NCBI RefSeq assembly: GCF_963678635.1
Contig: NC_087063.1
Coordinates: 1,344,287-1,408,286 of the forward strand
Origin: Symsagittifera roscoffensis
Lineage: Eukaryota; Xenacoelomorpha; Acoela; Convolutidae
Reading direction: 5' to 3'
Length of the DNA: 64,000 nt
A model generated the notes under the pieces. The model was not told the origin of the DNA. It worked only from the letters and a program-made list of their open reading frames with translations, and did no database searches. Shown here piece by piece: positions 11,460-23,598 of the stretch (positions are counted from its first letter, which is position 1; each line of letters opens with the position of its first letter). Made by a program: the position numbers and the translations under genes.

Positions 11460-13077
11460 CATGGCAGACCTTCTGTGTAAATATACGTTATAGAATTCCG
11501 GCCTGCCATGCTAAGCATTAATATTGGGTGTAGAGTCTGCAATAAATTAATATACGAAATAAATTTGGCAAGGTTTCATGATTTGTGTAATGGTAAGAAA
11601 ACGGTAATAAAAATGGTGTTTCTTTGGTTTTTGTGTAGAAATATCTGGTTTTTTTGCAAAAATCTCGGCTCGCGTTATCTGATTGGTAAATATCAAAGGT
11701 GAATTACGTGTAGATTTTGGAATGAAGCTGTTGTACTCAGTTTCTGAATCATGTTAAGTCAATGGTAAGAATTTTTGCGCAACCAATTAGATTTTTTTTT
11801 TCAATTTTTGTCCAAAATTGCAAAATACGACCAGGTTTGATCTGGTTTGAGTTGGGGCTAATTTTATATGATGTTCTAACAACTCCTGCTATATGTAGCT
11901 GCAAGCTAATGAAACTTCAAAAAAACATATTTTGAGAAAAAAAAAACAAATTACAATGAAAGTATAAAAATCACAAATTACTGCATCGTACATAATTTTA
12001 ATCCATGGCATCACTTCTTATAACTTTATTAAATTGCATCAGATCCTATAAGTTCAATGGTTTTGGATAAAAACAACTATGTCCTTTCTTTGTCTGCTCA
12101 TGTAGCAACCATATGACTTACAGTTCTGAAGCCTCTGTTTGTCTTCTGTTTCATTTAGTTCTCTGCCTAACTTCGACATGAATCCGTCTCCAGAATCTTC
12201 TAGATTTCGTTTTTTCGAAGCTCTATTTATGAATTTGAATTTTTCTGACTTGTTGTCATAGCAGCAATAAATTTTGCTACACAAACATAGAATTTCTGTA
12301 CATATAAATTTCTCTCTGAAAAGTCCCGTTTATTATGCATTTTGCGGGCACTGCAACACATTCGAGGGAAGAATTTAGAATTTGCATCTGACGTGAAAAA
12401 ACCTCTGTATTAATTTTTCCCATTTTTCCCAAGTGGCTTTGTTATCTGGCTGGAAACAGTCTTAAAAAATTTCATCAGTAACAGCTGAGTAAGGCGAGTC
12501 TGCCTTCGTCTCCAACTCTTCAAATTCTTTTACATCACAGAACTTATACGTCAAAGAAAATATAGAATAGCTCAAACATTCTCAGTTTTGCATACTGCAG
12601 TAAGAAAAACCCAACATTGATGGGTTCTCTCTGCGTTCAATGGTTGATTATCACAACTCCACCTCATACAAGTCTTTCTCAACTGTCTTCAATCTTTTGA
12701 ACAGTGGTTCATCGATTGACGTATGAGTCTTTTCATCATTGAGATAACTCGTGATTATATGCCTTGACACAAACTGGTCAACCATACAAAAAGTCAACCA
12801 ACGAAGTCGAAATTGGTCTGAGCAAAAACAATACACCTGAATCACATATGTATTTATTCACTATCGCCAAAAGTTGGCACAGTAACAAACCATTTCAAGG
12901 TATGTTCTCCTCAGCTGCGTTGGTCCATGTACAACCGTTTGGTCTCCCTCTCGGCCTTCTCAGTCATCTATGATGAAGTTGAGGGAGGCTCTACTCTGCC
13001 ATAATGTCCTTGAACTACCCCAGTCTCCGCAACTCCTTCTCAATTGTAGGACCAAACTTACCAGACTGCGTCTCATT

Positions 13078-13990
13078 CTACCAAGAAACATTATTTCACC
13101 AGTTTGATCAACAAGTTACTAATTTGATCAGCATCATATGCTTCGATTATTCCCCGGTAACTGAGCCAACTTCCTGTGATGGACTCGAGACGCGCCGAAA
13201 CTTGCCGCAGATACCAACAAAAACCAAAATCCTCCCGTATGTTGCTGATAATCGAAACAAAAATTTACCCGATAATGTTTCCTATGCTTCGGGAGAGCAT
13301 ACAATTACAAGACGATAAAGTTACCTTGTAAAAGTAATTGGAAAAAATTCAGTCTTAGTCTTTTTTGAAAATTATATTGCTAATCCAATGTTATCTTAGA
13401 TTATTTGGAAAAAATTGTTGTTTGAAAGTTTTTGATTTAAAATGTTGGTTAAACACCTCACTTCAAAGGCCTTCAAGGAACCGAGTCTCTTCAGCTTACT
13501 TTTACTTCATCTTGGAATTTCTTTTCTTGTTGACATGAGACAATAGCTATCTCTCATTTTTAAAATAACGCCATTATTCGATGTGACTTGAGCTTGTATG
13601 ATTGACATCCTATTCTTAAGAAAAACAATATTTCATTAGTTTGATCAACAAGTTACGTATTCAATCTGCATCATATGAGTGTAATTATTCCCCAGTATTA
13701 TGGTTCAACAGACTCCTTTTCTTTGGATAGGTCCCAAAGTGAGACGAAATTTGGCGCAAATGGCACGGAAAAACTCTCATGTACATCGGCTAATAACCAC
13801 AACAAGATTCCCCGATAATGTTTGGTACGTTTTCGGGAAAGCATAAAATTGCAAAAAGATTAAGTAATTTTTTTTTTTAAATGTTCGAAAACATTTATTT
13901 TTAGTTGAGGGGGAATAACATCTCTAGTTTAAACTTGAAGATTATATTGCTCAATCAAGGATTATCTTGGATTATTGATAGGATTTTTGT
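13078..13990. repeat. diverged direct repeat (two units, offset about 545-570 bp)
   Basis: The block at 13080-13430 recurs at 13620-13990. Shared stretches include AGTTTGATCAACAAGTTAC, ATTATTCCCC, CCCGATAATGTTT, the GGGAGAGCAT/GGGAAAGCAT pair and ATTATATTGCT. Identity is low, so this is an old duplication or two copies of an unidentified element. Confidence 0.65.
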
Positions 13991-15454
13991 AGAAATTGCG
14001 TAATTGAGCCTGGGTTGGTTTTTATTCAGACCGATTTTACAAAAGTTGACAGAGTATCGGTATCGATCCAGAAATTTTTCGATTGCCAAGCGAGTACGCT
14101 TCACTAGATTAAAATGCGGATGGCAATGCTGCTCGGATAATAGTTTGTTATATTTAATACGCAAATTATTTATGCGTGTATAAATTTTCCGAATTTATAA
14201 GCGTTCCAAATTGAGTTGAGGCAAGCTAATTGGTCTTAATAATTCAATACACGACTCAAATTTTAACATTTAAAATTCAATTTTATCTGCCTAGATTTCG
14301 TAGTTGGTCAATGTTTAGCCAAAAATGAGTCTTGTTATTCTTTGGCAGTCGTGTTATTCGTTGGCGCTAAAATACTTACAGAAAAGTTTCATCCATTGTG
14401 GCTTTGGGAGGCAAGAAGGACAAAACTCTGAAGGCTATGCGCAAGAAAACTTCTCTCAACTTAACAAAAAGCCACTGAAAAGCATAAAATTTGGCTAGTT
14501 TTGTATAAAAAAAATTATTTGTTTAGATTAGAGAAAATACAAAATACATAAAAATTTTATTACATTTTTTTGTCAAGAAAGTGATAAATCCAAAAACTAA
14601 TTTTCTGTTTAAAAAAATCAAACCTAAAATGTTTTCTCAGCCTAAAAGCTTAATTGAAAGTTACTTTTTGTTCCGACAAATAATCATCGGACACAATAGT
14701 TGAGTGACACATCATATTAAAGCCCTTTCAGTCGTGATATGAACATTAAAAAATTTCAAATAAGTTTTCAAAAAAATTTTCACGGATTTTTGGTCTAATT
14801 TCGAGTTAAATAGTTAGGTTTTATTTCCATTTAATGAGCCGTGTAGGCTTACAATAGCTTATTTAAGCTTAGTTTAAGCCGTGAAAGCTTAAGTTTTAAT
14901 CAAATAAAGGTAGCTTTTGGAGTTTTCTAGCGCAATTTTGGATATCAAAAACGTTGGAAGTTTTTTTAATTTTCGAAATTATTTTTAACTTTTTTTTTCT
15001 TTTTTCTTGTTATTTCACTTCAAAAACTGTTGTCCAATTGACCTATTTTACTATGACTCTCGACACCAATTTGAAAAAAAAAACATTTTTGTATTTTTTA
15101 AGATTGTGGTTGAACATTCTGTGCTAATTGCACAGTAACCGGCTATCCTTGTTTTCAATTGTTATTTTTTCAGAACTCAATTAATTTAATCGCTCGAAAA
15201 TAAACCTTGATCTTGTTCAGTGATCTTGTTGATTGATCTCGTCATTGATCTTTTGACATCAGGAATGAGCTCTCTCTCTCTCTCATTTTCAATATTATGC
15301 CGTTATTCCGATATGACAAGTGTTTAACCTTTAAAATTATGAGCTAAAATTACGAATTTGTTGTGTTTGTTTACGAACTGAAAACATGTTCTACAAAGTT
15401 CAGATTTTCTTTGACCTTTTCGTTTGAGCGAATAGTTCTGTTAGAGAATTCAGC

Positions 15455-16779
15455 ATGGCTGAAGAACATATTTCGTATTGCAAGAAATGGGTTATTTTGA
15501 CTGTGGGTTTGGGCATGAACACCGTAATCGGAGCGAACGATTATTTCCTGGGTCCATTTCTTCCCAATTACCACGAGGAGCGAGGTGTGTCAGTGACTGT
15601 GAATGGAATCATTTTCGGTGCGTCTCCCGTAGGCGAGGCCTCATCCGCCTTTTTCACATTTCAATTTCTCTTGTCAAGTAGAAACAAGAAACTTCTGGCG
15701 CTATCTGGCATGCTAATGGCAGGTTTCTCCCAAATTTTATTCGGCTTGCTAAAAATCTTAGTTCCAACCAACAATTATGTCTACACAACATTAGCCATAG
15801 CTTTAAGGTTTGCAGTTGGATTCGGGATCGGTGCGAATTTCTCTACAGGTACGCCGATATTCCTGAAACTTTTCCCGGAAATGCGCGGTCGCGTTTGCAG
15901 CTACTTTGTTGCCGCCGTGGCAGTAGGCGGTGTGGTGGGTCCGACATTGGGTAGTGTTCTCTATTCTTGGGGTGGCTTGGCTTCCCGATACCATTTTGGG
16001 TGGTGGGTTTCTATTCTGTCATTTTAGCAGTTATCGGAGTATTCATTATTCCCAAACAAAAATTCCCGAAGCCTTCAAAAATAGAGACAGCCAGTTTCAT
16101 CTCAAAACCCGGAGTTTGTGTGGTCATCATTTCTTCTATTCTACCTATAGCGGCAATGGGTTTCTTTATACTGACTCTTTCGCCTTTCTTGCTAGAAAAT
16201 TACGGCATTGCCGTCTCGGGAGCTGGTCTGTTTATGGTTCCTTTACCACTTGCGCGTGCTATAATTTCTCCTTTATATGGATACTTCGTTGACAAGGGTT
16301 TTGGCACCTTAATTTATCTGTTTGTTGGTTTTCTCATGACTTCATTGGGCTATTTGGGTCTCTATCTTTTCCAATTCTTAGACAATTCAGTATTCAGTTT
16401 GACTTTACTTGAAATCTTGCTATTCATCACCAGTTGTTCATGCTGTGCAGTTTTTTCAACCTTAATCCCGACTTTAATTGAAGTTTATCAGGCAAGTGTT
16501 CAAAATGATGATGAAGATGTGGCAAGTGAAGCGTCGGCCATCTTCTTAGTTTGCACTAACTCTGGTCTCTTTTGGGGAAGTGCAGTTTGCGGAGGCTTTT
16601 TGAAAGACGCCGTTGGATTTTACAACTCGATTCTTGTCATGTGCTGCATGACTTTAGCTGGAGGAGCAGTCAGCGGAACATACTTTTGGAAGATGAAGTC
16701 TTTCTGCCGCAAAAGAAAAAGTCAGAGAAATGAAGAATATGAAAAAACAGCATTATTCAAGCCGCTGTTAGGAAAATGA
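15455..16779 (+). pseudogene. intronless SLC18B1-like MFS transporter, array copy 1, frameshifted
   Basis: Only this copy keeps the native start: ATG at 15455, then TM1 and GPFLPNYHEERGVS, the family's post-TM1 loop. The frame stops at 16027 because GGCTT is tandemly duplicated (15974-15983); copies 2 and 3 have one GGCTT there. Without the extra five bases the frame would run to the stop at 16777-16779, giving 439 residues with about 12 membrane segments and a basic tail. No introns interrupt it, unlike the four-exon relative upstream, so it may derive from a retrocopy. I call it a pseudogene because of the frameshift, but an assembly or sequencing indel in a repeat would make it the one functional gene of the array. 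Confidence 0.75.
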
Positions 16780-17298
16780 TTTTTGCCAAATGGCTTTTTT
16801 CCGAATTCCACTCACGTTGAAAATTGTTCATTTTCCAAATACTTATGCATGCGTTAGGTTTAGGACTAGAACTCTTTGTTTTAGATATAAAAACAAACGT
16901 GCCCAGAAACTTTAGTTTGTTTACCATGCATTTTTTTTTATTTTATGACAACACTCAAGTTTTTAAAGCAAAAACTCAAACAGGCAGGGAAAATTGAAGG
17001 GAGCCAATCAAACATTGAAATTTTTCGCGATTATTTTTTGAAGTGATATCAGTTAAACCAATCAGGATCAATGAACAAAATATCATTTTAACAGTAACTT
17101 ATGTTTATAGTTTCATTTAAAGTTTGTCATTTATGCGAAACTAAGTATTGAGCCAAAACTAACTGTTAAATGTTGCCAGCAAAAACTAGGGATCTTCTTC
17201 ACAATCTCTCCCCTCTTTCAAGAAAATGGAGGGTGAAGAATGATCAGTAGATTCCTGATTTTTGCTGAAAACATTCAACAGCTAGTTTCTGCTCAAAA

Positions 17299-17412
17299 CT
17301 CAAAACCCAGAAGTTGTGTGGTCATTATGGATACTTCGTTGAAAAGGGTTTTGGCATATACATTTTACAGTGTTGATCTCCTCATGACGTCATTGGGATA
17401 TTTGGCCTTCTA
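17299..17412 (+). pseudogene. decayed, internally deleted relic of the transporter gene in the unit spacer
   Basis: The spacer after copy 1 contains a scrambled short version of the same gene: a match to the coding stretch around 16101-16126 is joined directly to a match to 16276-16366 (ATGGATACTTCGTTG...GGGTTTTGGC...CTCATGACGTCATTGGG). Identity is clearly lower than between the array copies. It repeats in the next spacers at 19565-19678 and 21811-21924. Confidence 0.8.
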
Positions 17413-17818
17413 AAGTAAATTGGTGCCATTTTTTGTAAGTCGTTAAAGTAATTCTCTAGAAACTGTGAAATTTTTGCAAAAAAGCAAAATTTACATTATT
17501 GTCTCAAAATTTATAACAAAAACCCGAATTCCATGTACTTTCATAGTTGCTGTTCTTTGTTGAACAGGAACTAGGAACCAACAAACTACATAAATATTAA
17601 AACGCTATGATCAAAGTTAACCAGATACAAAAACACAAAGGTGCCCTCAAATAGTAAGCACCAGTATTTGCGACTAAGGTTGAAAAAAGTGGTTTCTGTA
17701 ACATGACACTACGCTCCGTTTGTCAAAACAAAAACTACTGGAAACTTTATTTGCGAGTAATTATAAGTCGTTAAGTATTAAATGATCTTGTTCTGTTCAA
17801 TGGCGGAGAAAACAATTT

Positions 17819-19045
17819 CTGGGTCCATTTCTTCCCAATTACCACGAGGAGCGAGGTGTGTCAGTGACTGTGAATGGAATCATTTTCGGTGCGTCTCCCG
17901 TAGGCGAGGCCTCATCCGCCTTTTTCACATTTCAATTTCTCTTGTCAAGTAGAAACAAGAAACTTCTGGCGCTATCTGGCATGCTAATGGCAGGTTTCTC
18001 CCAAATTTTATTCGGCTTGCTAAAAATCTTAGTTCCAACCAACAATTATGTCTACACAACATTAGCCATAGCTTTAAGGTTTGCAGTTGGATTCGGGATC
18101 GGTGCGAATTTCTCTACAGGTACGCCGATATTCCTGAAACTTTTCCCGGAAATGCGCGGTCGCGTTTGCAGCTACTTTGTTGCCGCCGTGGCAGTAGGCG
18201 GTGTCGTGGGTCCGACATTGGGTAGTGTTCTCTATTCTTGGGGTGGCTTCCCGATACCATTTTGGGTGGTGGGTTTCTATTCTGTCATTTTAGCAGTTAT
18301 CGGAGTATTCATTATTCCCAAACAAAAATTCCCGAAGCCTTCAAAAATAGAGACAGCCAGTTTCATCTCAAAACCCGGAGTTTGTGTGGTCATCATTTCT
18401 TCTATTCTACCTATAGCGGCAATGGGTTTCTTTATACTGACTCTTTCGCCTTTCTTGCTAGAAAATTACGGCATTGCCGTCTCGGGAGCTGGTCTGTTTA
18501 TGGTTCCTTTACCACTTGCGCGTGCTATAATTTCTCCTTTATATGGATACTTCGTTGACAAGGGTTTTGGCACCTTAATTTATCTGTTTGTTGGTTTTCT
18601 CATGACTTCATTGGGCTATTTGGGTCTCTATCTTTTCCAATTCTTAGACAATTCAGTATTCAGTTTGACTTTACTTGAAATCTTGCTATTCATCACCAGT
18701 TGTTCATGCTGTGCAGTTTTTTCAACCTTAATCCCGACTTTAATTGAAGTTTATCAGGCAAGTGTTCAAAATGATGATGAAGATGTGGCAAGTGAAGCGT
18801 CGGCCATCTTCTTAGTTTGCACTAACTCTGGTCTCTTTTGGGGAAGTGCAGTTTGCGGAGGCTTTTTGAAAGACGCCGTTGGATTTTACAACTCGATTCT
18901 TGTCATGTGCTGCATGACTTTAGCTGGAGGAGCAGTCAGCGGAACATACTTTTGGAAGATGAAGTCTTTCTGCCGCAAAAGAAAAAGTCAGAGAAATGAA
19001 GAATATGAAAAAACAGCATTATTCAAGCCGCTGTTAGGAAAATGA
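17819..19045 (+). pseudogene. array copy 2, 5'-truncated but open transporter frame
   Basis: The frame matching copy 1 is open from 17786 (after an in-frame TGA at 17783) to the stop at 19043-19045, without the 5-bp insertion. The codons for TM1 and the start are missing, because the unit begins at the post-TM1 loop. The first in-frame ATG is at 17981 and would give 354 residues lacking the first one or two membrane segments. An ATG in the junction (GTTCAATGG) is out of frame. It is probably non-functional as an ordinary transporter unless an upstream exon supplies a start. Confidence 0.75.
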
Positions 19046-19564
19046 TTTTTGCCAAATGGCTTTTTTCCGAATTCCACTCACGTTGAAAATTGTTCATTTT
19101 CCAAATACTTATGCATGCGTTAGGTTTAGGACTAGAACTCTTTGTTTTAGATATAAAAACAAACGTGCCCAGAAACTTTAGTTTGTTTACCATGCATTTT
19201 TTTTTATTTTATGACAACACTCAAGTTTTTAAAGCAAAAACTCAAACAGGCAGGGAAAATTGAAGGGAGCCAATCAAACATTGAAATTTTTCGCGATTAT
19301 TTTTTGAAGTGATATCAGTTAAACCAATCAGGATCAATGAACAAAATATCATTTTAACAGTAACTTATGTTTATAGTTTCATTTAAAGTTTGTCATTTAT
19401 GCGAAACTAAGTATTGAGCCAAAACTAACTGTTAAATGTTGCCAGCAAAAACTAGGGATCTTCTTCACAATCTCTCCCCTCTTTCAAGAAAATGGAGGGT
19501 GAAGAATGATCAGTAGATTCCTGATTTTTGCTGAAAACATTCAACAGCTAGTTTCTGCTCAAAA

Positions 19565-19678
19565 CTCAAAACCCAGAAGTTGTGTGGTCATTATGGATAC
19601 TTCGTTGAAAAGGGTTTTGGCATATACATTTTACAGTGTTGATCTCCTCATGACGTCATTGGGATATTTGGCCTTCTA
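19565..19678 (+). pseudogene. transporter relic in spacer 2
   Basis: Second occurrence of the short decayed gene fragment described for spacer 1, essentially identical to it. Confidence 0.75.
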
Positions 19679-20084
19679 AAGTAAATTGGTGCCATTTTTT
19701 GTAAGTCGTTAAAGTAATTCTCTAGAAACTGTGAAATTTTTGCAAAAAAGCAAAATTTACATTATTGTCTCAAAATTTATAACAAAAACCCGAATTCCAT
19801 GTACTTTCATAGTTGCTGTTCTTTGTTGAACAGGAACTAGGAACCAACAAACTACATAAATATTAAAACGCTATGATCAAAGTTAACCAGATACAAAAAC
19901 ACAAAGGTGCCCTCAAATAGTAAGCACCAGTATTTGCGACTAAGGTTGAAAAAAGTGGTTTCTGTAACATGACACTACGCTCCGTTTGTCAAAACAAAAA
20001 CTACTGGAAACTTTATTTGCGAGTAATTATAAGTCGTTAAGTATTAAATGATCTTGTTCTGTTCAATGGCGGAGAAAACAATTT

Positions 20085-21291
20085 CTGGGTCCATTTCTTC
20101 CCAATTACCACGAGGAGCGAGGTGTGTCAGTGACTGTGAATGGAATCATTTTCGGTGCGTCTCCCGTAGGCGAGGCCTCATCCGCCTTTTTCACATTTCA
20201 ATTTCTCTTGTCAAGTAGAAACAAGAAACTTCTGGCGCTATCTGGCATGCTAATGGCAGGTTTCTCCCAAATTTTATTCGGCTTGCTAAAAATCTTAGTT
20301 CCAACCAACAATTATGTCTACACAACATTAGCCATAGCTTTAAGGTTTGCAGTTGGATTCGGGATCGGTGCGAATTTCTCTACAGGTACGCCGATATTCC
20401 TGAAACTTTTCCCGGAAATGCGCGGTCGCGTTTGCAGCTACTTTGTTGCCGCCGTGGCAGTAGGCGGTGTCGTGGGTCCGACATTGGGTAGTGTTCTCTA
20501 TTCTTGGGGTGGCTTCCCGATACCATTTTGGGTGGTGGGTTTCTATTCTGTCATTTTAGCAGTTATCGGAGTATTCATTATTCCCAAACAAAAATTCCCG
20601 AAGCCTTCAAAAATAGAGACAGCCAGTTTCATCTCAAAACCCGGAGTTTGTGTGGTCATCATTTCTTCTATTCTACCTATAGCGGCAATGGGTTTCTTTA
20701 TACTGACTCTTTCGCCTTTCTTGCTAGAAAATTACGGCATTGCCGTCTCGGGAGCTGGTCTGTTTATGGTTCCTTTACCACTTGCGCGTGCTATAATTTC
20801 TCCTTTATATGGATACTTCGTTGACAAGGGTTTTGGCACCTTAATTTATCTGTTTGTTGGTTTTCTTGGTTGGTTATCTTTTCCAATTCTTAGACAATTC
20901 AGTATTCAGTTTGACTTTACTTGAAATCTTGCTATTCATCACCAGTTGTTCATGCTGTGCAGTTTTTTCAACCTTAATCCCGACTTTAATTGAAGTTTAT
21001 CAGGCAAGTGTTCAAAATGACGATGAAGATGTGGCAAGTGAAGCGTCGGCCATCTTCTTAGTTTGCACTAACTCTGGTCTCTTTTGGGGAAGTGCAGTTT
21101 GCGGAGGCTTTTTGAAAGACGCCGTTGGATTTTACAACTCGATTCTTGTCATGTGCTGCATGACTTTAGCTGGAGGAGCAGTCAGCGGAACATACTTTTG
21201 GAAGATGAAGTCTTTCTGCCGCAAAAGAAAAAGTCAGAGAAATGAAGAATATGAAAAAACAGCATTATTCAAGCCGCTGTTAGGAAAATGA
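20085..21291 (+). pseudogene. array copy 3, 5'-truncated and 20-bp deleted
   Basis: Like copy 2 it has no native start. Near 20866-20876 a 20-bp deletion removes the coding stretch ending VGFLMTSLGYLGLYLF and shifts the frame. The first frame ends at 20924; the original frame is picked up again as 20854-21291, to the same stop as in the other copies. It also carries a synonymous-type T-to-C change near 21021. Confidence 0.85.
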
Positions 21292-21810
21292 TTTTTGCCA
21301 AATGGCTTTTTTCCGAATTCCACTCACGTTGAAAATTGTTCATTTTCCAAATACTTATGCATGCGTTAGGTTTAGGACTAGAACTCTTTGTTTTAGATAT
21401 AAAAACAAACGTGCCCAGAAACTTTAGTTTGTTTACCATGCATTTTTTTTTATTTTATGACAACACTCAAGTTTTTAAAGCAAAAACTCAAACAGGCAGG
21501 GAAAATTGAAGGGAGCCAATCAAACATTGAAATTTTTCGCGATTATTTTTTGAAGTGATATCAGTTAAACCAATCAGGATCAATGAACAAAATATCATTT
21601 TAACAGTAACTTATGTTTATAGTTTCATTTAAAGTTTGTCATTTATGCGAAACTAAGTATTGAGCCAAAACTAACTGTTAAATGTTGCCAGCAAAAACTA
21701 GGGATCTTCTTCACAATCTCTCCCCTCTTTCAAGAAAATGGAGGGTGAAGAATGATCAGTAGATTCCTGATTTTTGCTGAAAACATTCAACAGCTAGTTT
21801 CTGCTCAAAA

Positions 21811-21924
21811 CTCAAAACCCAGAAGTTGTGTGGTCATTATGGATACTTCGTTGAAAAGGGTTTTGGCATATACATTTCACAGTGTTGATCTCCTCATGAC
21901 GTCATTGGGATATTTGGCCTTCTA
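21811..21924 (+). pseudogene. transporter relic in spacer 3
   Basis: Third occurrence of the short decayed gene fragment in the unit spacer, with one T-to-C difference from the other two. Confidence 0.75.
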
Positions 21925-22330
21925 AAGTAAATTGGTGCCATTTTTTGTAAGTCGTTAAAGTAATTCTCTAGAAACTGTGAAATTTTTGCAAAAAAGCAAA
22001 ATTTACATTATTGTCTCAAAATTTATAACAAAAACCCGAATTCCATGTACTTTCATAGTTGCTGTTCTTTGTTGAACAGGAACTAGCAACCAACAAACTA
22101 CATAAATATTAAAACGCTATGATCAAAGTTAACCAGATACAAAAACACAAAGGTGCCCTCAAATAGTAAGCACCAGTATTTGCGACTAAGGTTGAAAAAA
22201 GTGGTTTCTGTAACATGACACTACGCTCCGTTTGTCAAAACAAAAACTACTGGAAACTTTATTTGCGAGTAATTATAAGTCGTTAAGTATTAAATGATCT
22301 TGTTCTGTTCAATGGCGGAGAAAACAATTT

Positions 22331-22708
22331 CTGGGTCCATTTCTTCCCAATTACCACGAGGAGCGAGGTGTGTCAGTGACTGTGAATGGAATCATTTTCG
22401 GTGCGTCTCCCGTAGGCGAGGCCTCATCCGCCTTTTTCACATTTCAATTTCTCTTGTCAAGTAGAAACAAGAAACTTCTGGCGCTATCTGGCATGCTAAT
22501 GGCAGGTTTCTCCCAAATTTTATTCGGCTTGCTAAAAATCTTAGTTCCAACCAACAATTATGTCTACACAACATTAGCCATAGCTTTAAGGTTTGCAGTT
22601 GGATTCGGGATCGGTGCGAATTTCTCTACAGGTACGCCGATATTTCTGAAACTTTTCCCGGAAATGCGCGGTCGCGTTTGCAGCTACTTTGTTGCCGCCG
22701 TGGCAGTA
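22331..22708 (+). pseudogene. array copy 4, fragment of the transporter gene
   Basis: Identical to the first 378 bp of the unit apart from one C-to-T change near 22643, then stops abruptly in the codons for VAAVAVG. The break reads GGCA|GTAAGT, a good 5' splice donor by chance or selection. It is followed by a tandem GTAAGTTTCAAGAA (22706-22734) and SINE-like sequence. Confidence 0.9.
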
Positions 22709-22739
22709 AGTTTCAAGAAACTGTAAGTTTCAAGAACAC

Positions 22740-22975
22740 AAAAAACGGCAAACCGCAGCGTTATAACGCAAGAAAATGCATATCAAGTCTGATAAGAAAG
22801 AGATATTTAAAGTAGAAAAAAATTTAGCCAGGAAAATGGAGTTTGGAAAAAAGACAAGGATCGAACCTGTGGCCTCCAGATTAAAAGTCATTGTTTTTCC
22901 TCTGAAATATCTACCTGGCCAACTTAGGTGGTTAATAGCTTGTCTAATAGTTGATAACAGGCAGCAATGAACCCG
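22740..22975 (-). mobile_element. tRNA-derived SINE-like element (tRNA-Lys-like head)
   Basis: On the minus strand, 22935 down to 22855 reads like a degraded tRNA: TTGGCCAGGTAG near the A box, GACTTTTAATCTGG resembling a tRNA-Lys(UUU) anticodon arm, and GGTTCGATCC matching the polymerase III B box. No intact cloverleaf is visible, so it is a SINE head or tRNA pseudogene rather than a working tRNA. Confidence 0.65.
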
Positions 22976-23129
22976 CTGTAATAGAGCAGGAAAAAAAAGA
23001 CTAGGTTGCACAGTAGCTTTAAATAGCACATTTTTTGTATGTAATAATTTGGAATGTATCAAAATAAAGGCCTCCACAATAACTTTCAATGTCAAAGCTT
23101 ATGTAATTATACTGCTAAAGCAGCCAACT

Positions 23130-23225
23130 GAATCAAAAGTGCCACCAAAAGTAGCACTTTCATTTGCGACCAAGGTTGGAAAAAAATAAGTTGGATCATA
23201 CTATCACACTATGCTAAGCTCGTGT
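23130..23225. repeat. dispersed repeat fragment shared with the SINEs and the array spacers
   Basis: The GTGCC...CACTTTCATTTGCGACCAAGGTTGG block is also found in the array spacer (17640-17700) and near 29760-29820, 41745-41800, 56090-56150 and 61190-61260. It usually lies next to SINE sequence. Confidence 0.6.
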
Positions 23226-23598
23226 ACGCAAAGTGTTAAGCTATTTCTGATATATTTATGTCTGCATATTGACACTTTGCAACTTTTTTGAGAAAACAAA
23301 ACATGCCATCTTTAAGTTCCAATGAGTAAAATATGTATCATGGTGTATCATTGATAAAAATAACCGGATCAAAAAATCACCGATTGAATTTTTGACTATC
23401 TAATCTGATTTTAACTTTTCATTTGAACGCTTGAAAAATTGTTGAATCCTCTTTTGCTTTAATTTGGAGTTCTTCTTTAATAAATTATTTGCTAATGTGG
23501 CTATTAATATATAAAAAACATAATCATGACCGAAACCTCAAGTTACACTAATAACTTTCAAAAAGGATAAAAACAAATACAGCAAACCACATGTTTTA

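Larger units (their letters stand above)
10949..15454. other. intergenic region with repeats, no supported gene
   Basis: It contains a purine tract (11280-11325), an 18-G run (11442-11459), a diverged direct repeat (13078-13990) and a CT dinucleotide run near 15268-15285. Open frames such as 12054-12284 (-), 12651-12845 (-) and 13004-13318 (+) show no recognisable domain and are not called. Confidence 0.6.
15548..22708 (+). repeat. tandem segmental array, about 3.2 copies of a 2,266-bp unit
   Basis: Units: 15548-17818 (2,271 bp), 17819-20084 (2,266), 20085-22330 (2,246) and a partial unit 22331-22708. Each begins at CTGGGTCCATTTC inside the transporter's second loop and ends after a gene-free spacer of about 1,030 bp. 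Size differences equal the 5-bp insertion in copy 1 and the 20-bp deletion in copy 3. Only a handful of substitutions separate the units, so the array is recent or kept alike by conversion. Copies 2-4 lack the native upstream region and ATG because the unit boundary is inside the coding sequence. Confidence 0.95.

Noticed and set aside
12054-13318. Several 60-100-residue open frames resembling a possible piggyBac or other transposase remnant
   Set aside because: No catalytic or structural motif could be aligned; the diverged direct repeat explains part of the region.
18238-18558. Out-of-frame open reading frames in each transporter copy (also 15930-16292, 20504-20824)
   Set aside because: They overlap the real transporter frame and are duplicated only because the unit is.
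22855-22935. Functional tRNA-Lys gene
   Set aside because: The B box and anticodon arm are recognisable, but the D arm is wrong and no acceptor stem pairs.
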